Assembly (NCBI RefSeq): GCF_000485595.1
Contig: NW_014578275.1
Span: 59,875 to 87,098, forward strand
From: Priapulus caudatus
Lineage: Eukaryota > Priapulida > Priapulimorpha > Priapulimorphida > Priapulidae
Length of the DNA: 27,224 nucleotides
Direction: 5' to 3'
The translations under genes and the position numbers were made by a program. Below are positions 10,308 through 19,713 of the stretch, in pieces (within the stretch, counting starts at the first letter, position 1; each line of letters starts with the position of its first letter). The notes below the pieces were generated by a model, which ran no database searches, was not told the origin of the DNA, and saw only the letters and a list, made by a program, of their open reading frames with translations.

Positions 10308-10373
10308 CTTGCTCCTCCTGTAAAGGATCGGCGAATCGCTTTACGAGCTTAGCACTAAGTTCCTTCCAAGCTT
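10308..10373 (-). pseudogene. Inverted fragment of the same gag-like sequence
   Basis: On the minus strand this encodes AWKELSAKLVKRFADP then LQEEQ, matching the + strand gag-like fragment at 9554-9617 but with WKEL in place of WKDL. It differs by a few substitutions, so it is a diverged inverted copy rather than a recent assembly fold. Confidence 0.55.
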
Positions 10374-11320
10374 CGTATTCATACTAAACATAATATACTA
10401 AAGACATTACGCACACAGATAAACAACAACACGTGTGGATAGATGTACATATAGTAAATTTATTCTTCCCCGTAATCGTTATCGAAATATTTAACCGAAT
10501 ACACTTTATGACCCCACCTATAGCGCTACGAGGCTCATTTTTTTAGCCTCGCGTATGACCGGCGGTCGATAAACATGCTTTGTATTCATACTAAATATGA
10601 TTTACTAAACCTATCACGCACACAGATGACCGACAAGACGTGTATGTCGATGTACATATAGTAAATTTAATTGTCCCCTCATCGTTATCGAAATATTAAT
10701 CCGAATACACTTTGTGACCCACCATATAGGGCTATGACCATATAGCATCGCGTATGACCGGCGGTCGATAAAAACACGCTTCGTATTCATACTAAATATG
10801 ATTTACTAAACCTATCACGCACACAGATGAACGTAAACACGTGTATGTCGATGTACAAAGTCGATATAGTAAATTTAATTGTCCCCTCAATCGTTATCGA
10901 AATATTTTACCGAATACACTTCATGACCCCAGCCATAGGCGCTATACGAGGCTCAACAAATGAGCCCCCCGCGTATGACCGGCGGTCGATATAAACACGC
11001 CTCGTTTACATACTAAATATGGTTTGCTAAACCTATCAAGCTCACAGATGAACGGCAACAGGTGTGCGTATATGTACATATAGTTAATTTATTCTTCCAA
11101 GTAATCGTTATCGAAATATTAAGCCAAATACACGTTGTGACACCCCCATATAGCGCTATATGAGCGAGGGCTCATTTCCTGACCGGCGTATGACGCGGTT
11201 AATATAAACACGCCTCGTTTACATACTAATATTGTTTGCTAAACCTATCAAGCTCAGCAGATGAACGGCAACAGGTTGTGCGTATATGTAGTCAACATAT
11301 AGTAAATTTATTCTTCCAAG
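10373..11320. repeat. ~205-bp satellite, about 4.5 tandem units
   Basis: Units start near 10373, 10579, 10782, 11003 and 11215 (spacing 206, 203, 221, 212). Each begins TCGT(A/T)T(C/A)ATACTAAATATG. Each has ACGCACACAGATGAACG, GTAAATTTA(A/T)TCTTCC, TCGTTATCGAAATATT, a TAGCGCTA(T/C)(G)AGGCTCA segment, and ends GACCGGCGGTCGATATAAACACG. The last unit is partial and its sequence is repeated at 19819-19935, where the rest of the array is missing. No coding potential. Confidence 0.9.
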
Positions 11321-11487
11321 TATGCTCAAACAGTGGTGTCATCGTATAGATATAGCTTGGTGATATAAAGCCTTAGGGCAAAATATCAGCTTGACCTCCA
11401 AGTCGTAAAAAATTTCGGCTTGTAAATCGTCAAAATACGATATATACGCGCATACCTACATATTAGCGCTGACCAGGCTGTGCGACG

Positions 11488-12622
11488 ATGGTCTTCTAAC
11501 GCAGCAGCACTTGGATGCGTTTCAATAAAATAATAACCGCTAAAATATAATACGAAATCTATTACTGCCAAAGTCTAATGTTTGCTCTACTCTGCTTTCA
11601 CCTATTATTGCCGAAATTTTCGCTGTTAAATGCTGCCAATGCTCATCTGGCAACACCACTGTCAGCATACTGCCGCCCAGCACGCCTAGCTGCTGCAGTC
11701 ACTGACACAGGTATATATAGAGGTAGGAAAGCGTGGCTGCCGAAAATTCGCTGAATCGAACTCTCGCTTGAATTCGGTACGAATACAACACAAAATATTC
11801 AAACGCATTCTAGCTCCAATCTTTGTTTCTATTTCAAGAAACAGTGTTCACCATTGTTTATAATAAAATACTGTCTGTGTTCGTAAACCGAGCTTGTGTC
11901 AGCGCGAAATCACACAAAAGCCTGACGACAATTCTTGCGTTCCTCCCGTTTTTGCGCAGTTTATGTAAATGGCTGCAAGCTACAGGCTATAGGCCAGCCC
12001 GCACATGCAGTTTGGGAAACTACCACGCTGGCTTCCAACCTCCCGTACGAGCCCGCGTCAACGCCGCCAGTCGGATTCGTTGCAAACACGTTGCAGCACA
12101 AAAAATGAGTTGCACGAAGAGCGCCGGCTGGGCGTTTTCCTGATTCCGGTCCGCCAGCCATTTACATAAACTGCGCACGAGAGCGAATGCGAGAATTTCG
12201 TCAGGCATATGTGTGATTTTGGCGTGACACTGCTCGGTTACAATACACAGACAGTATGTTTTTATAACAAGTGAACACTGTTCTTCAAATAGAAAAGAGA
12301 TGGAGTAGAATGGTTGAATATTGTGTGTTATTCCGTATGAAATCAAGCGAGCGTCGAGCGAATTTTGGCAGCACCTTTTCTACCTGCTATATATTTTATA
12401 CAAAATATGTGTCAGTGTGGGCAGGCCGCTAGCGTGCGGTGTACTTGTGTGTTGCAGACTGACATTTGACCGGCATTTACAGGTGATATCATTATAGGCG
12501 AACTAGAGTAGAGAAACAATTAAGACTTGGTCAGTAAATACATTTCGTGTTTTAACTTTACCTTATTTTTTTTTTATTCAGCACGTTCCAAGTGCCTGTG
12601 CTTCTAACCCTATGCAAGACCG
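11488..12622. repeat. Long inverted repeat (foldback), copy 1
   Basis: The arms 11488-11990 and 12145-12622 are reverse complements with scattered indels, separated by a ~155-base centre. Landmarks are GGTCTTCTAAC / GTTAGAAGCACAGGCACTTGG at the outer ends, TATATA boxes near 11712 and 12390, and TTTGTTTCTATTTCAAG / CTTCAAATAGAAA further in. The inner ends read ATGGCTGCAAG / CCAGCCAT. Weaker similarity extends outward toward ~11390 and ~12720. No protein is recognisable in arms or centre. It could be a foldback transposon or paired solo ends of an unknown element. Confidence 0.85.
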
Positions 12623-12804
12623 TTCTTGGAGCTACACCGTACATATATATCGCTACTTACTATCAAGTCGTGAGTCGTCTATTTTGTCGACTTATATATA
12701 TGTGTACGGTTAAACATATTATCCCATTGCGGAAATGAAAACTTGCTTACTATATCATCCCGTTTGTCTCGCAATGGGTGGTCCAAAAGATAATAGAAGA
12801 ACAC

Positions 12805-12839
12805 GACGTTTTCGTGTGCTTACTGCAACACTTCGTCAG
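12805..12839 (-). ncRNA. Hammerhead ribozyme motif, left arm, copy 1
   Basis: On the minus strand the core reads CTGACGA, a GTGT/GCACAC stem II region, GAAAAC and then GTC as the cleavage triplet. An extra T in the + strand gives GAAAA in place of GAAA. This is probably a sequencing insertion, because copy 2 lacks it. Confidence 0.65.
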
Positions 12840-12892
12840 GTGATACGACGACGTTGCGAGTGAGGTTATATATATCCGCTCGTGTTGGAATC

Positions 12893-13223
12893 AGTTGAAA
12901 CAGGCCCGACCTATACGCTGAAAAGGATTACGGAACACAAGAGGATGTTAGGCCTGCCTTCGAACGCCGACAACTCAAGCAGTGGCCAGAACCACGCATG
13001 GGAGAACCAGCACCAGCCTGACTGGGAAGGGATATGAGTGCCTCGCCCAAGAGCGACACTGGTACACACGGAGGTAAAAGAAGCCATTAACATTCCGTCT
13101 CCGCCCCAACAACTTTAACAGCAGACAACGGGTTAGATATCCCCAATTTCTGGATGTCAACGATACGCCGCCATGAAATCACACGTTACGGTAGCAAACG
13201 GGCCGTCCGACCCACAACAGTGA
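12893..13223 (+). pseudogene. GIY-YIG endonuclease C-terminal fragment of a Penelope-like element, copy 1 (frameshifted)
   Basis: The same protein segment as in copy 2 can be followed in pieces: ERITEH, HAWENQHQPDWEG, LAQERHW, EAINI and RPNN. Several one- or two-base insertions shift the frame, for example around 12940-12985 and 13030. The Trp in PDWEG is intact here, whereas copy 2 has Gly. It ends at the TGA at 13221-13223. Confidence 0.7.
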
Positions 13224-13412
13224 GATTAGGCCAACGCTAGCCAGAGACGGTTACGACGGCGGGAACCTGCAGGCGCCAAGCCGCCGGGCACGGCGCAAGA
13301 AACACATGCGTCAGAGCAGCCAATCACAGCAGCGCCTGTCCAGCAGGTGTACCGCTCAATCCAACCGAGGGGATATATATAACCTCACTCGCCAACGTCG
13401 CCCGTAATGCAC

Positions 13413-13450
13413 CTGACTGAAGCTTTTGCAGTAGCACACGAAACCGCGTC
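13413..13450 (+). ncRNA. Hammerhead ribozyme motif, right arm, copy 1 (damaged)
   Basis: The order CTGAC-TGA, stem II, ACACGAAAC, GTC is visible, but an extra T splits CTGACGA and two extra bases lie before GTC. The other three motifs are nearly intact, so this one is either decayed or mis-sequenced. Confidence 0.5.
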
Positions 13451-13545
13451 GGTGTTCTTTCTATTATCCTTTGGACCACCCATTGCGAGAGCAAAACGGA
13501 TATATAGTAAGGCAAGTATAATTATATGTCAGTAACGTAGTTTGC

Positions 13546-14205
13546 CGGTCCGCATAAGTGTCGACTTATGCTAAGTTTATCTGTAAATCTTATAATTATC
13601 AATCTTGGAATTCTTATATTCTACCCTATTCAGCAAGTTATATTGGTCAGAGTAGCGGTTTACACCCCATATCGTGAGTTTTTGGTTACTGTGGGGGGTA
13701 TAAAGGCATGTCTTTAAAAATTGTTACCAGAGGTCTTCCTTGGGTGTTGTCACTAATTTCTAGCAGAACGGGTCATGTTGTTGTCGCAAGGCGCGATAAT
13801 ACGTGTTTCACGCCAGCAACTCTCACCGTTCACCTTGTTTGACGCCTTTCTCACGATTCACGCTGCGCGTAATTTTCACGCGAAAGTTTCAAGTTACCAT
13901 TGATGTCCTTCGGCCGTCCACATTTCTCCTGCGACTTTGGCGCGGGCCACTTACGCAGTAATATAACTTCGTCTCGCGCTGTTCAATAACTGAACCATAA
14001 CGTTGCCCTTGGCATGTTTCTGGCCAAACGCACTATGAACATGCAGAATTAACCGTCAACATTCGCCATTGCTTCAGCACTGATCGCTACGCCATCTCTA
14101 CGCGCGATGGCGACCTATTTCGCACCACACCTGGTTGCCTTTCTCACAGTCGCTCAAGAGTAGCGTTTACACAAAAGTTTACACCCCCTATGATCGTGGT
14201 CTTGG
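13546..14205. other. Unassigned part of the large repeat, bounded by ~30-bp direct repeats
   Basis: AGAGTAGCGGTTTACACCCC at ~13650 recurs as AGAGTAGCG...AGTTTACACCCCC at ~14156-14190, each followed by a TAT..ATCGTG(A/G) segment. About 500 bases lie between. No coding frame or known element is recognisable. The whole segment recurs at ~22185-22740. Confidence 0.5.
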
Positions 14206-14325
14206 CATTTTGTGTATACCTACTTCTGCTCTTTCATCTTCTATACATATTACGCCACACTTGTAGTATATATATATATATGTATACATATGTTGCTCTA
14301 TTATATGTCTTTTTGTTATATTATA

Positions 14326-14329
14326 TATG

Positions 14330-14366
<37 letters not shown>

Positions 14367-14560
14367 TCTATCTATCTATCTATCTAAATCTATCTATGCT
14401 ATCTATCTATCTATTCGTCTATCTATCTATCTATGCTATCTATCTATCTATCTATCTATCTATCGATCTATGCTATCTATCTATCTATCCTATCTATCTA
14501 TCTATCTATCTATCTACTCTATCTATCTATCTATCTATCTGTCTATCTATCTTATAATCA
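14326..14560. repeat. (TATC)n microsatellite, copy 1
   Basis: There are about 55 TATC units with single-base interruptions (TGC, TTC, ATC), preceded by a short TATATATATG run. The Tyr-Leu-Ser-Ile frames are translations of the repeat. Confidence 0.97.
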
Positions 14561-15128
14561 TCTATCTATTTATAGAAACTTTTTCATAGAAACATAAATC
14601 TGACAAGTGTTGAGCAGTTAAAATAATTAAATTTTTGGGTAATACAGTACAAAAAACAGGCATTATATAGGCTACACCACAGAGAAGAAAGAATGATAAA
14701 AAAACGAAAATACTTTTCTGTACAAGAAACGTGATTACATTTAAAATATTCAACATATATCCATCGCGTCATTATATATCCATACTCACTCGCTCACTGT
14801 GACTCTCGTATAAACCCAAAGCAACATAATATACACATTCACACACGTCCCGCCATTTTCACATATATTTCCCGTCCCAAAGCATATATAGGTCCTATTT
14901 TTTCCGCTCGTTCCGGAGACACCCTCCAGCAAACATTACCTGTTCCGGAATTTCTGGCAGTGTCCATTCATGATACCTGGGACGGATGGCGAACATTTGA
15001 CTAATAGGTTTTCATTGGGTTTCCTCTCCAGCTAAGCTAGCTCTAATTTTGGGGTGCTTTTCAATGACCCCACTGACCACAACCCACCAGCGGCTGCCCG
15101 CCAGACTTACATTTCCTTACATGGGTAT
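14561..15128. other. No recognisable gene
   Basis: AT-rich sequence lies before the MITE. The first ~280 bases recur in copy 2 (23090-23374); after that copy 2 is unrelated or unreadable. No exon is seen. Confidence 0.45.
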
Positions 15129-15419
15129 CAGTGGCGGATCCAGAAGTGAATTTTTTAGGGCAAGGTATTTTAGTCTAACCCCCCCCCTCCCCGCCGAAGA
15201 GAGCTTCGGTGCCCTTGAGCTCGGCATGATTTCGCCCCACCTCCTTCTACCTGGCACGAATGTGGGGTCTAGGAGGGATATCGTGCAGGGGGGAGCGAAT
15301 CATGCGAGCTCAAGGGCACGAAATTAAGCCTCCGAGGGGGGGGTTACGCTAAAATTACCCTTTCCCTGTAGATTCCTAGGTGGCGACCGCCTCATGTGCC
15401 CCTCCTGGATCCGCCACTG
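15129..15419. mobile_element. CAGTGGCGGATCCAG-ended MITE, 291 bp
   Basis: A perfect 15-base inverted repeat, CAGTGGCGGATCCAG, lies at 15129-15143 with its complement at 15405-15419. Subterminal C-runs and G-runs (15179-15187, 15335-15343) and an internal inverted pair GGTGCCCTTGAGCTC / GAGCTCAAGGGCAC are present. GTAT flanks both ends (15125-15128, 15420-15423). Longer TSDs are not evident. This is a common non-autonomous DNA transposon type in animals; no transposase is present. Confidence 0.8.
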
Positions 15420-16600
15420 GTATGTACATGAATCATTGCTATATACATGAAATTGTTTTCTTTTTCAGCTAGGCGTACCCCCTATATGGGCTCCTGCTCT
15501 AATATCACGCTGACAGTCCTCCCGAAAAACCACTTGCACTTCGGGCAAGTATTCCATAAAATATACAAGCCCGATTGACATTCTATTTGCCCATATATTT
15601 TGCAGGTATATTTTTGGAATATCGAATAAAGAAATGGCTTCATCCGACAACTTCTAAGCGCCATTCGCTTCCGGTGTTTACATTTCGTGATTTAAAAAAA
15701 CCTTTATGTGGCCCGAGTTGTATTATAGTTTATGCGAGGAGCCCGTCGGGCGAGTGAGCTTGCAATGTTTGAAGATTTCAATGGAAGCAGCCTACACTCG
15801 CGTCCGAGTGGGGCCAGTGCGTGCCTCTTCTCTTACCAGTACGTATACTATACTGTTGAAAGTCACACCAACCACAAGCAGTGTTGAATGCGGTCATATA
15901 TAATTAGACCGAGGGTGCATGTGTGCCAACGTTTTATTTTTATTCCTCAAACTAAAACACGCCTTTTTTTTAATGACTGAGTGGCATTTAGAGTCATTCA
16001 AAAATAGATTTCGTGCGTTATTCGGCATGGCAGGATCTTTCCATGCACGCAGCATGATGATTCCAGTTAGAATGAGTACTCCAAGGCATGTACGTTCCTA
16101 CGTGGCGGACTGAATAAGGGAATGCATGAGGCCCACTTTCCAGTGTTGGAACACGTTACGTGTAAATTATCCGTTTTTCGTGCGTCGCTCGAAACTAATG
16201 CTGTAAATAAATGTGTGTTTAAATTTCTGTTTGTAATTAATAATTATACCTCTGTCGATTTATGGATCTTTTTATATAGCTTATAATTATTGGTTATATT
16301 TATATCATCCTCACCAATGAAAATAAGCATGTAACTATAGTAAGGAAAATGCTATACGCATATAATAACCAGAAAAATAGCAGTACATTTTCAGGGAGAG
16401 AAAGTATGGATATCGCATATTTTTGTCTTCCCAATCAATAAGAAAATATCAATATAAAGATTCGAAATGATACAGATTACATATATAATACGCACTCAGA
16501 ACTAACACAAATACGCCCACTGAACACAAGTAATAAAAATGCCTAATTCGCGACCAGAGCACGCAAACATCCACAGAATCTATATACGTGCTCTGACTAC
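15420..16600. other. PDXK upstream region, no other gene seen
   Basis: The sequence is single copy apart from the large repeat, AT-rich and without a recognised exon. It is matched by 24580-25960, part of which is strongly T-biased. Confidence 0.45.
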
Positions 16601-16756
16601 AACGCGGCATTTTTTATCGCAGGATGGCGCCACCATCGCCAATTACGCGCATGGCCGAGTAGGTGTGTTGTTGTGTGAGAGCGTGAGAGAGAGAGTTGAT
16701 CCGTACGCACTTACTTTACTTTAACGACGGAGATCGTTCGTATTTCGCACATCAGA
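16601..16756 (+). promoter_or_regulatory. Likely PDXK promoter and 5' UTR
   Basis: GC content rises just before the start codon. AGGATGGCGCCACCATCGCC at 16621-16640 contains an ATGGCG core like the YY1-type element often found at animal housekeeping start sites. No TATA box lies in the last 150 bases, and a GA repeat at 16679-16693 is probably transcribed. The transcription start is not determined. Confidence 0.45.
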
Positions 16757-16849
16757 ATGTCGTCGTCGTCGTCTCGTCGCGTACTGTCGATCCAGAGTCA
16801 CGTTGTCTCAGGTTACGTTGGCAACAAGAGTGCTACATTCCCACTACAG
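16757..16849 (+). CDS. PDXK: Pyridoxal kinase, exon 1
   Basis: Pyridoxal kinase is the cytosolic ATP-dependent enzyme of the ribokinase-like fold that phosphorylates pyridoxal, pyridoxine and pyridoxamine to the 5'-phosphate vitamers. This exon encodes 31 residues from the ATG at 16757: a poly-Ser stretch from a TCG repeat, two Arg, then [20 protein letters not shown] and PLQ. The SIQSHVxxGYVGN core is the conserved first strand and loop of the family. Ser14 corresponds to the substrate-pocket Ser12 of the human enzyme. The exon ends CAG in phase 0 before a GTGAAA donor at 16850. The reading joins exon 2 without a gap in the family alignment. The gene is incomplete in the window, because exons 3 onward are not present. 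A broken second copy lies at 26154-26257. Confidence 0.93.
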
Positions 16850-17229
16850 GTGAAACTAATATAGTAATAAGATTAAAGCGCTCACTCTCGCTTTTTGGCA
16901 AGCGGCCAATGGGGAAAAACCAGTTCGGCATTGTAATAATTAGTTGTGAGGTTGGGGGTTTGTCCACTAGTGCTTAGAAGGTATGTGGGTCACCGGTTTC
17001 CAGCGTACAGTCAGCTCAATACGCCTTAGTCCAGCAGTTACTAAGTTAGTACAAGCACTGCCAGCTACAGAATCATGAGAATGCAAAAATACAGTTACTG
17101 AGTTAGTAGAACGCTTTAGTACCATTGTAGCTCTACCGGTGTAGCCACCTTCGCTCCCACTACACTAGGTCCTATACCGGTAACCCGTAAAGCTACTACC
17201 CTTGGCTTGTACTATTACTAGCGCTGAAG

Positions 17230-17432
17230 GGGTCGTTGTCGTATCAGGTACTACATATATGTACCCGAGGTACATGTATGTATACACAAAGTGTACCAGA
17301 CTTGTACTACAGAAGTATACCCTAACGCTAACCCTAACCCTAAACATACCTCATATAAAAATCTAACATAATACTAAACAACCTAAAACTACCTCGGGTA
17401 CATATATGTAGTACCTGATACGACAACGACCC
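17230..17432. mobile_element. MITE with perfect 43-bp TIRs and internal telomere-like motif
   Basis: The arm 17230-17272 starts GGGTCGTTGTCGTATCAGGT and is perfectly inverted at 17390-17432. The centre contains CTAACGCTAACCCTAACCCTAAAC at 17321-17344 in spirit: two CCCTAA units and variants. There is no coding capacity. Target duplication is not evident (AAG outside left, TAA outside right). Copy 2 of the large repeat contains a damaged version that ends before the right arm. Confidence 0.85.
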
Positions 17433-17703
17433 TAATTCGTGCATTGCTAGCACCTTCAAAGTTCACTAAGGAAGCATAGCGCCAGGCTACAGTATAGGCT
17501 CATGGTGAAGGGTTCCTGGCTGTATTGGGAGCGAATATGCTACACGCTGATAGCCACATCATCATAGCCTAAGACCTGGTATATGTTAAGTTTCACCAGT
17601 TGTTCTATCTCCACATAGTCTGCGGTAAAACACGTGCAATGCAATTCTCACAAAATTATATGTAACGCCATTAAATAATATAAGCACCATTAATTGTAAC
17701 TAC

Positions 17704-17743
17704 GCCGGTCGGTAATAGCCGGCTCTGGTGTTGGCCGACCGGC
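17704..17743. repeat. Perfect 9-bp hairpin in intron 1
   Basis: GCCGGTCGG at 17704-17712 pairs with CCGACCGGC at 17735-17743 across a 22-base loop that itself contains GCCGGC. It could be the remains of a small palindromic element; no function is proposed. Confidence 0.7.
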
Positions 17744-18255
17744 ACGCAGCTTTAAATAACATCCTTCCGACTGGCACAAAAATGATTGAGTCTGTGTAAA
17801 ATTGCCTTCAAAATAGTGAGCAATCTACAAATAATCACAACTGATACACTTAGAATTAATTTTAAAAACAACTCTTGAGTTAAACTCAACGATAATCATC
17901 TGATCACATTGTACAGCGCACAGTACATGCAGTATAGCTGGCTAAGCACCATGTTTCTACTATAGTATAATAATTTATGCATATGACGTATTAGGGAGAC
18001 CCGGGATAATAACCGGCACTAAAATTGTCCTGGCTACAACCCTGAATATAAGTTCAAGTATATAAGTTTGTTACAGGGTTCTCCTTAGGTCTTTAGTGCA
18101 AGTTGGGTCTGGCATGTCTTTAAAGTTGAAGCTAATTTAGGACATCCCATTAAACTTCTTACATTTATCACTTTTCTGACCAACATGCCTTACTTTTAAG
18201 CTGTGCTTAATTTTGACAATTTACACAATTAAGGTCATGATGTTTTCACAGTTTT

Positions 18256-18260
18256 GCACG

Positions 18261-18338
<78 letters not shown>

Positions 18339-18344
18339 ACACAC
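18256..18344. repeat. (CA)n microsatellite
   Basis: Pure CA runs from about 18265 to 18337, preceded by GCACGCACG and followed by CACACAC after one slip. It lies in PDXK intron 1. Confidence 0.98.
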
Positions 18345-18899
18345 TTAGAAATTCAGGGATGAATTTTCCGAATGCCCAACATACTTTCTAAAATTCCTGG
18401 AGAGAACTCTGGTTTGATGTTATGACAATGAATGCATAATTTTAAAACACCTGCACATAAATATTCATCTTCGTAGAACCTCGATTTAGTTCTAAACCCT
18501 ATCGGCACGTGCTTACGTTAAGAATTCCCCGAGTCTGCATTGTCAATGTCATACATCGTCACCATAACCCTAACACCGATCACCTCAGCCTTATAACCGG
18601 TTAAGGTCTACTTTTAGCTCCCCCCCACCCCCCACACACTCTTCACCATTACTACTCTAGCATCTAACCATGGCCATATTATAGCCGGTTCAACCCTACT
18701 TTCAGTATTCCTATTTAACATAATTTATGATCATACGTCGTTACCATGACCCTAAAAGCTACCCTCATCATGCGTGTTTAAAGTGCTGCCAAAGCAGGTT
18801 GGATCAATAAATTAATCTAGGCCTAAGGGCAATATATCCATCACATTTCCAGCCATGACATTCGATCCCTGGGGGCACCTGGTACATCGGTCAACTAGG

Positions 18900-19290
18900 T
18901 ATTATATATGTATGTCTGCATGTGTGTGTCTATGTTTCTATCTATGCCTGTGCGTATATCTATGTATTTGTATATATATCTATATCTATGTCTATGTTTT
19001 ATGTATATCTACGTGTGTGTGTATGTACGTTAATGTTTATGTTTGTGACTATCCTTATGTCTTTGTATTTGTATATATATCTATATCTGTATGTCTATGT
19101 ATTTGTATATATATATCTATGTCTATGTTAATGACTATGTGTATAGCTACGTGTGTGTGTGTATGTACGTTAATGTCTATGTTTGTGACTATCCTTATGT
19201 CTGTGTATTTGTATATATATCTATATCTGTATGTGTATGTCTATGTCTATCTTTGTGACTGTGCATGTCTTTGCGTATGTGTCTATGTTG
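18900..19290. repeat. TATG/TATC-rich tract with a ~138-bp tandem unit
   Basis: CTACGTGTGTGTGTATGTACG starts at 19009 and 19147, and the next ~100 bases (TTAATGT(T/C)TATGTTTGTGACTATCC and onward) repeat with few changes. The period is about 138. The long Cys/Tyr/Val-rich open frame 18855-19325 is a translation of this repeat and not a gene. Confidence 0.85.
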
Positions 19291-19305
19291 ATTGCGTCAG
19301 GGCAA

Positions 19306-19446
19306 AAAATACACGGGAGCGATGAGCGATTTGCTTTTCAAACCTCCGAAATCGCTCCCGAAGGGTCAAAATAGCTCCCGTAAAATTTTTGACAAAAGCT
19401 ATTTTTCCACGGACTTTTGAAAAAGAGCTCCCGTGAAAAAAAAGGA
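19306..19446. repeat. Small foldback with CACGGGAGC ends
   Basis: CACGGGAGC at 19312-19320 is inverted at 19427-19435 (GCTCCCGTG), with further CGCTCCCG and AGCTCCCG copies at 19353-19360 and 19372-19380. A-runs lie outside both ends. The size and symmetry resemble a MITE, but the arms are short and no target duplication is seen. Confidence 0.5.
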
Positions 19447-19713
19447 ATTTTTTTTCTGGAATGCGTGTATGTCTACGTCTGTGTATATGATGTATATATA
19501 TATATGACTGTGTCCTGTCTGTGTATCTTTGACTTTGTCTAGATATGTGAATGGGGTCGATCTCTCTCAGACATGTGACAATACCTTATCTAATAATAAT
19601 ACCTTATACTTCTCACTACCTTATCGTCTGACATATGTCATTGTTTCAGAGCGGCGCGCCGGTGTTTGCATGTTTTCGTTGTCTAACTGTGTCAATGTCA
19701 TTCATTGTTTCAG

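Larger units (their letters stand above)
9554..10373. repeat. Foldback region: two sets of inverted arms around a MITE
   Basis: 9554-9617 is inverted at 10308-10373 (gag-like codons in both, differing at a few bases). 9844-9935 is inverted at about 10190-10279 at roughly 90% identity. The + arm carries an extra ~225 bases (51-bp block plus 9668-9843) that the minus arm lacks. The open frame that seems to span 9725-10291 reads through both arms and the MITE and is not a gene. Confidence 0.8.
12741..13517 (+). mobile_element. Penelope-like element fragment with inverted arms, copy 1
   Basis: The left arm 12741-12892 and right arm 13359-13517 are reverse complements. Both contain CTCGCAATGGGTGGTCCAAA and a hammerhead motif. 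Between them lies a GIY-YIG endonuclease C-terminal segment on the + strand and a GC-rich 3' flank. The reverse transcriptase domain is absent, so this is a 5'-truncated copy with an inverted terminal segment. Head-to-head truncated copies of this kind are known for Penelope-like elements. Confidence 0.75.
11208..17384 (+). repeat. Large direct repeat, copy 1 (~6.2 kb)
   Basis: Sequence from AATATAAACACGCCTCG (11208) to the middle of the MITE at 17384 recurs in the same order at 19819-26850. The unit holds a partial satellite unit, a ~1.1-kb foldback, a Penelope-like fragment, a TATC microsatellite, a CAGTGGCGGATCCAG MITE and PDXK exon 1. Copy 1 carries many single-base insertions from 11.2 to ~14.2 kb relative to copy 2 and to its own inverted arms, but reads cleanly from ~14.2 kb onward. 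Confidence 0.9.
16850..19713 (+). other. PDXK: PDXK intron 1
   Basis: The intron runs from GTGAAACT to TTCATTGTTTCAG with a good polypyrimidine acceptor. It contains the duplication breakpoint, a 43-bp-TIR MITE, a CA microsatellite, a TATG-rich minisatellite and a CGGGAG foldback. Outside these, 17433-18255 and 18345-18895 show no recognisable feature except a hairpin at 17704-17743. Confidence 0.85.

Noticed and set aside
14212-14589. 125-codon Tyr-Leu-Ser-Ile repeat protein
   Set aside because: It is a direct translation of the (TATC)n microsatellite, open in several frames.
18855-19325. 156-codon Cys/Tyr/Val-rich protein
   Set aside because: It is a translation of a TATG/TGTG-rich repeat with a 138-base period.
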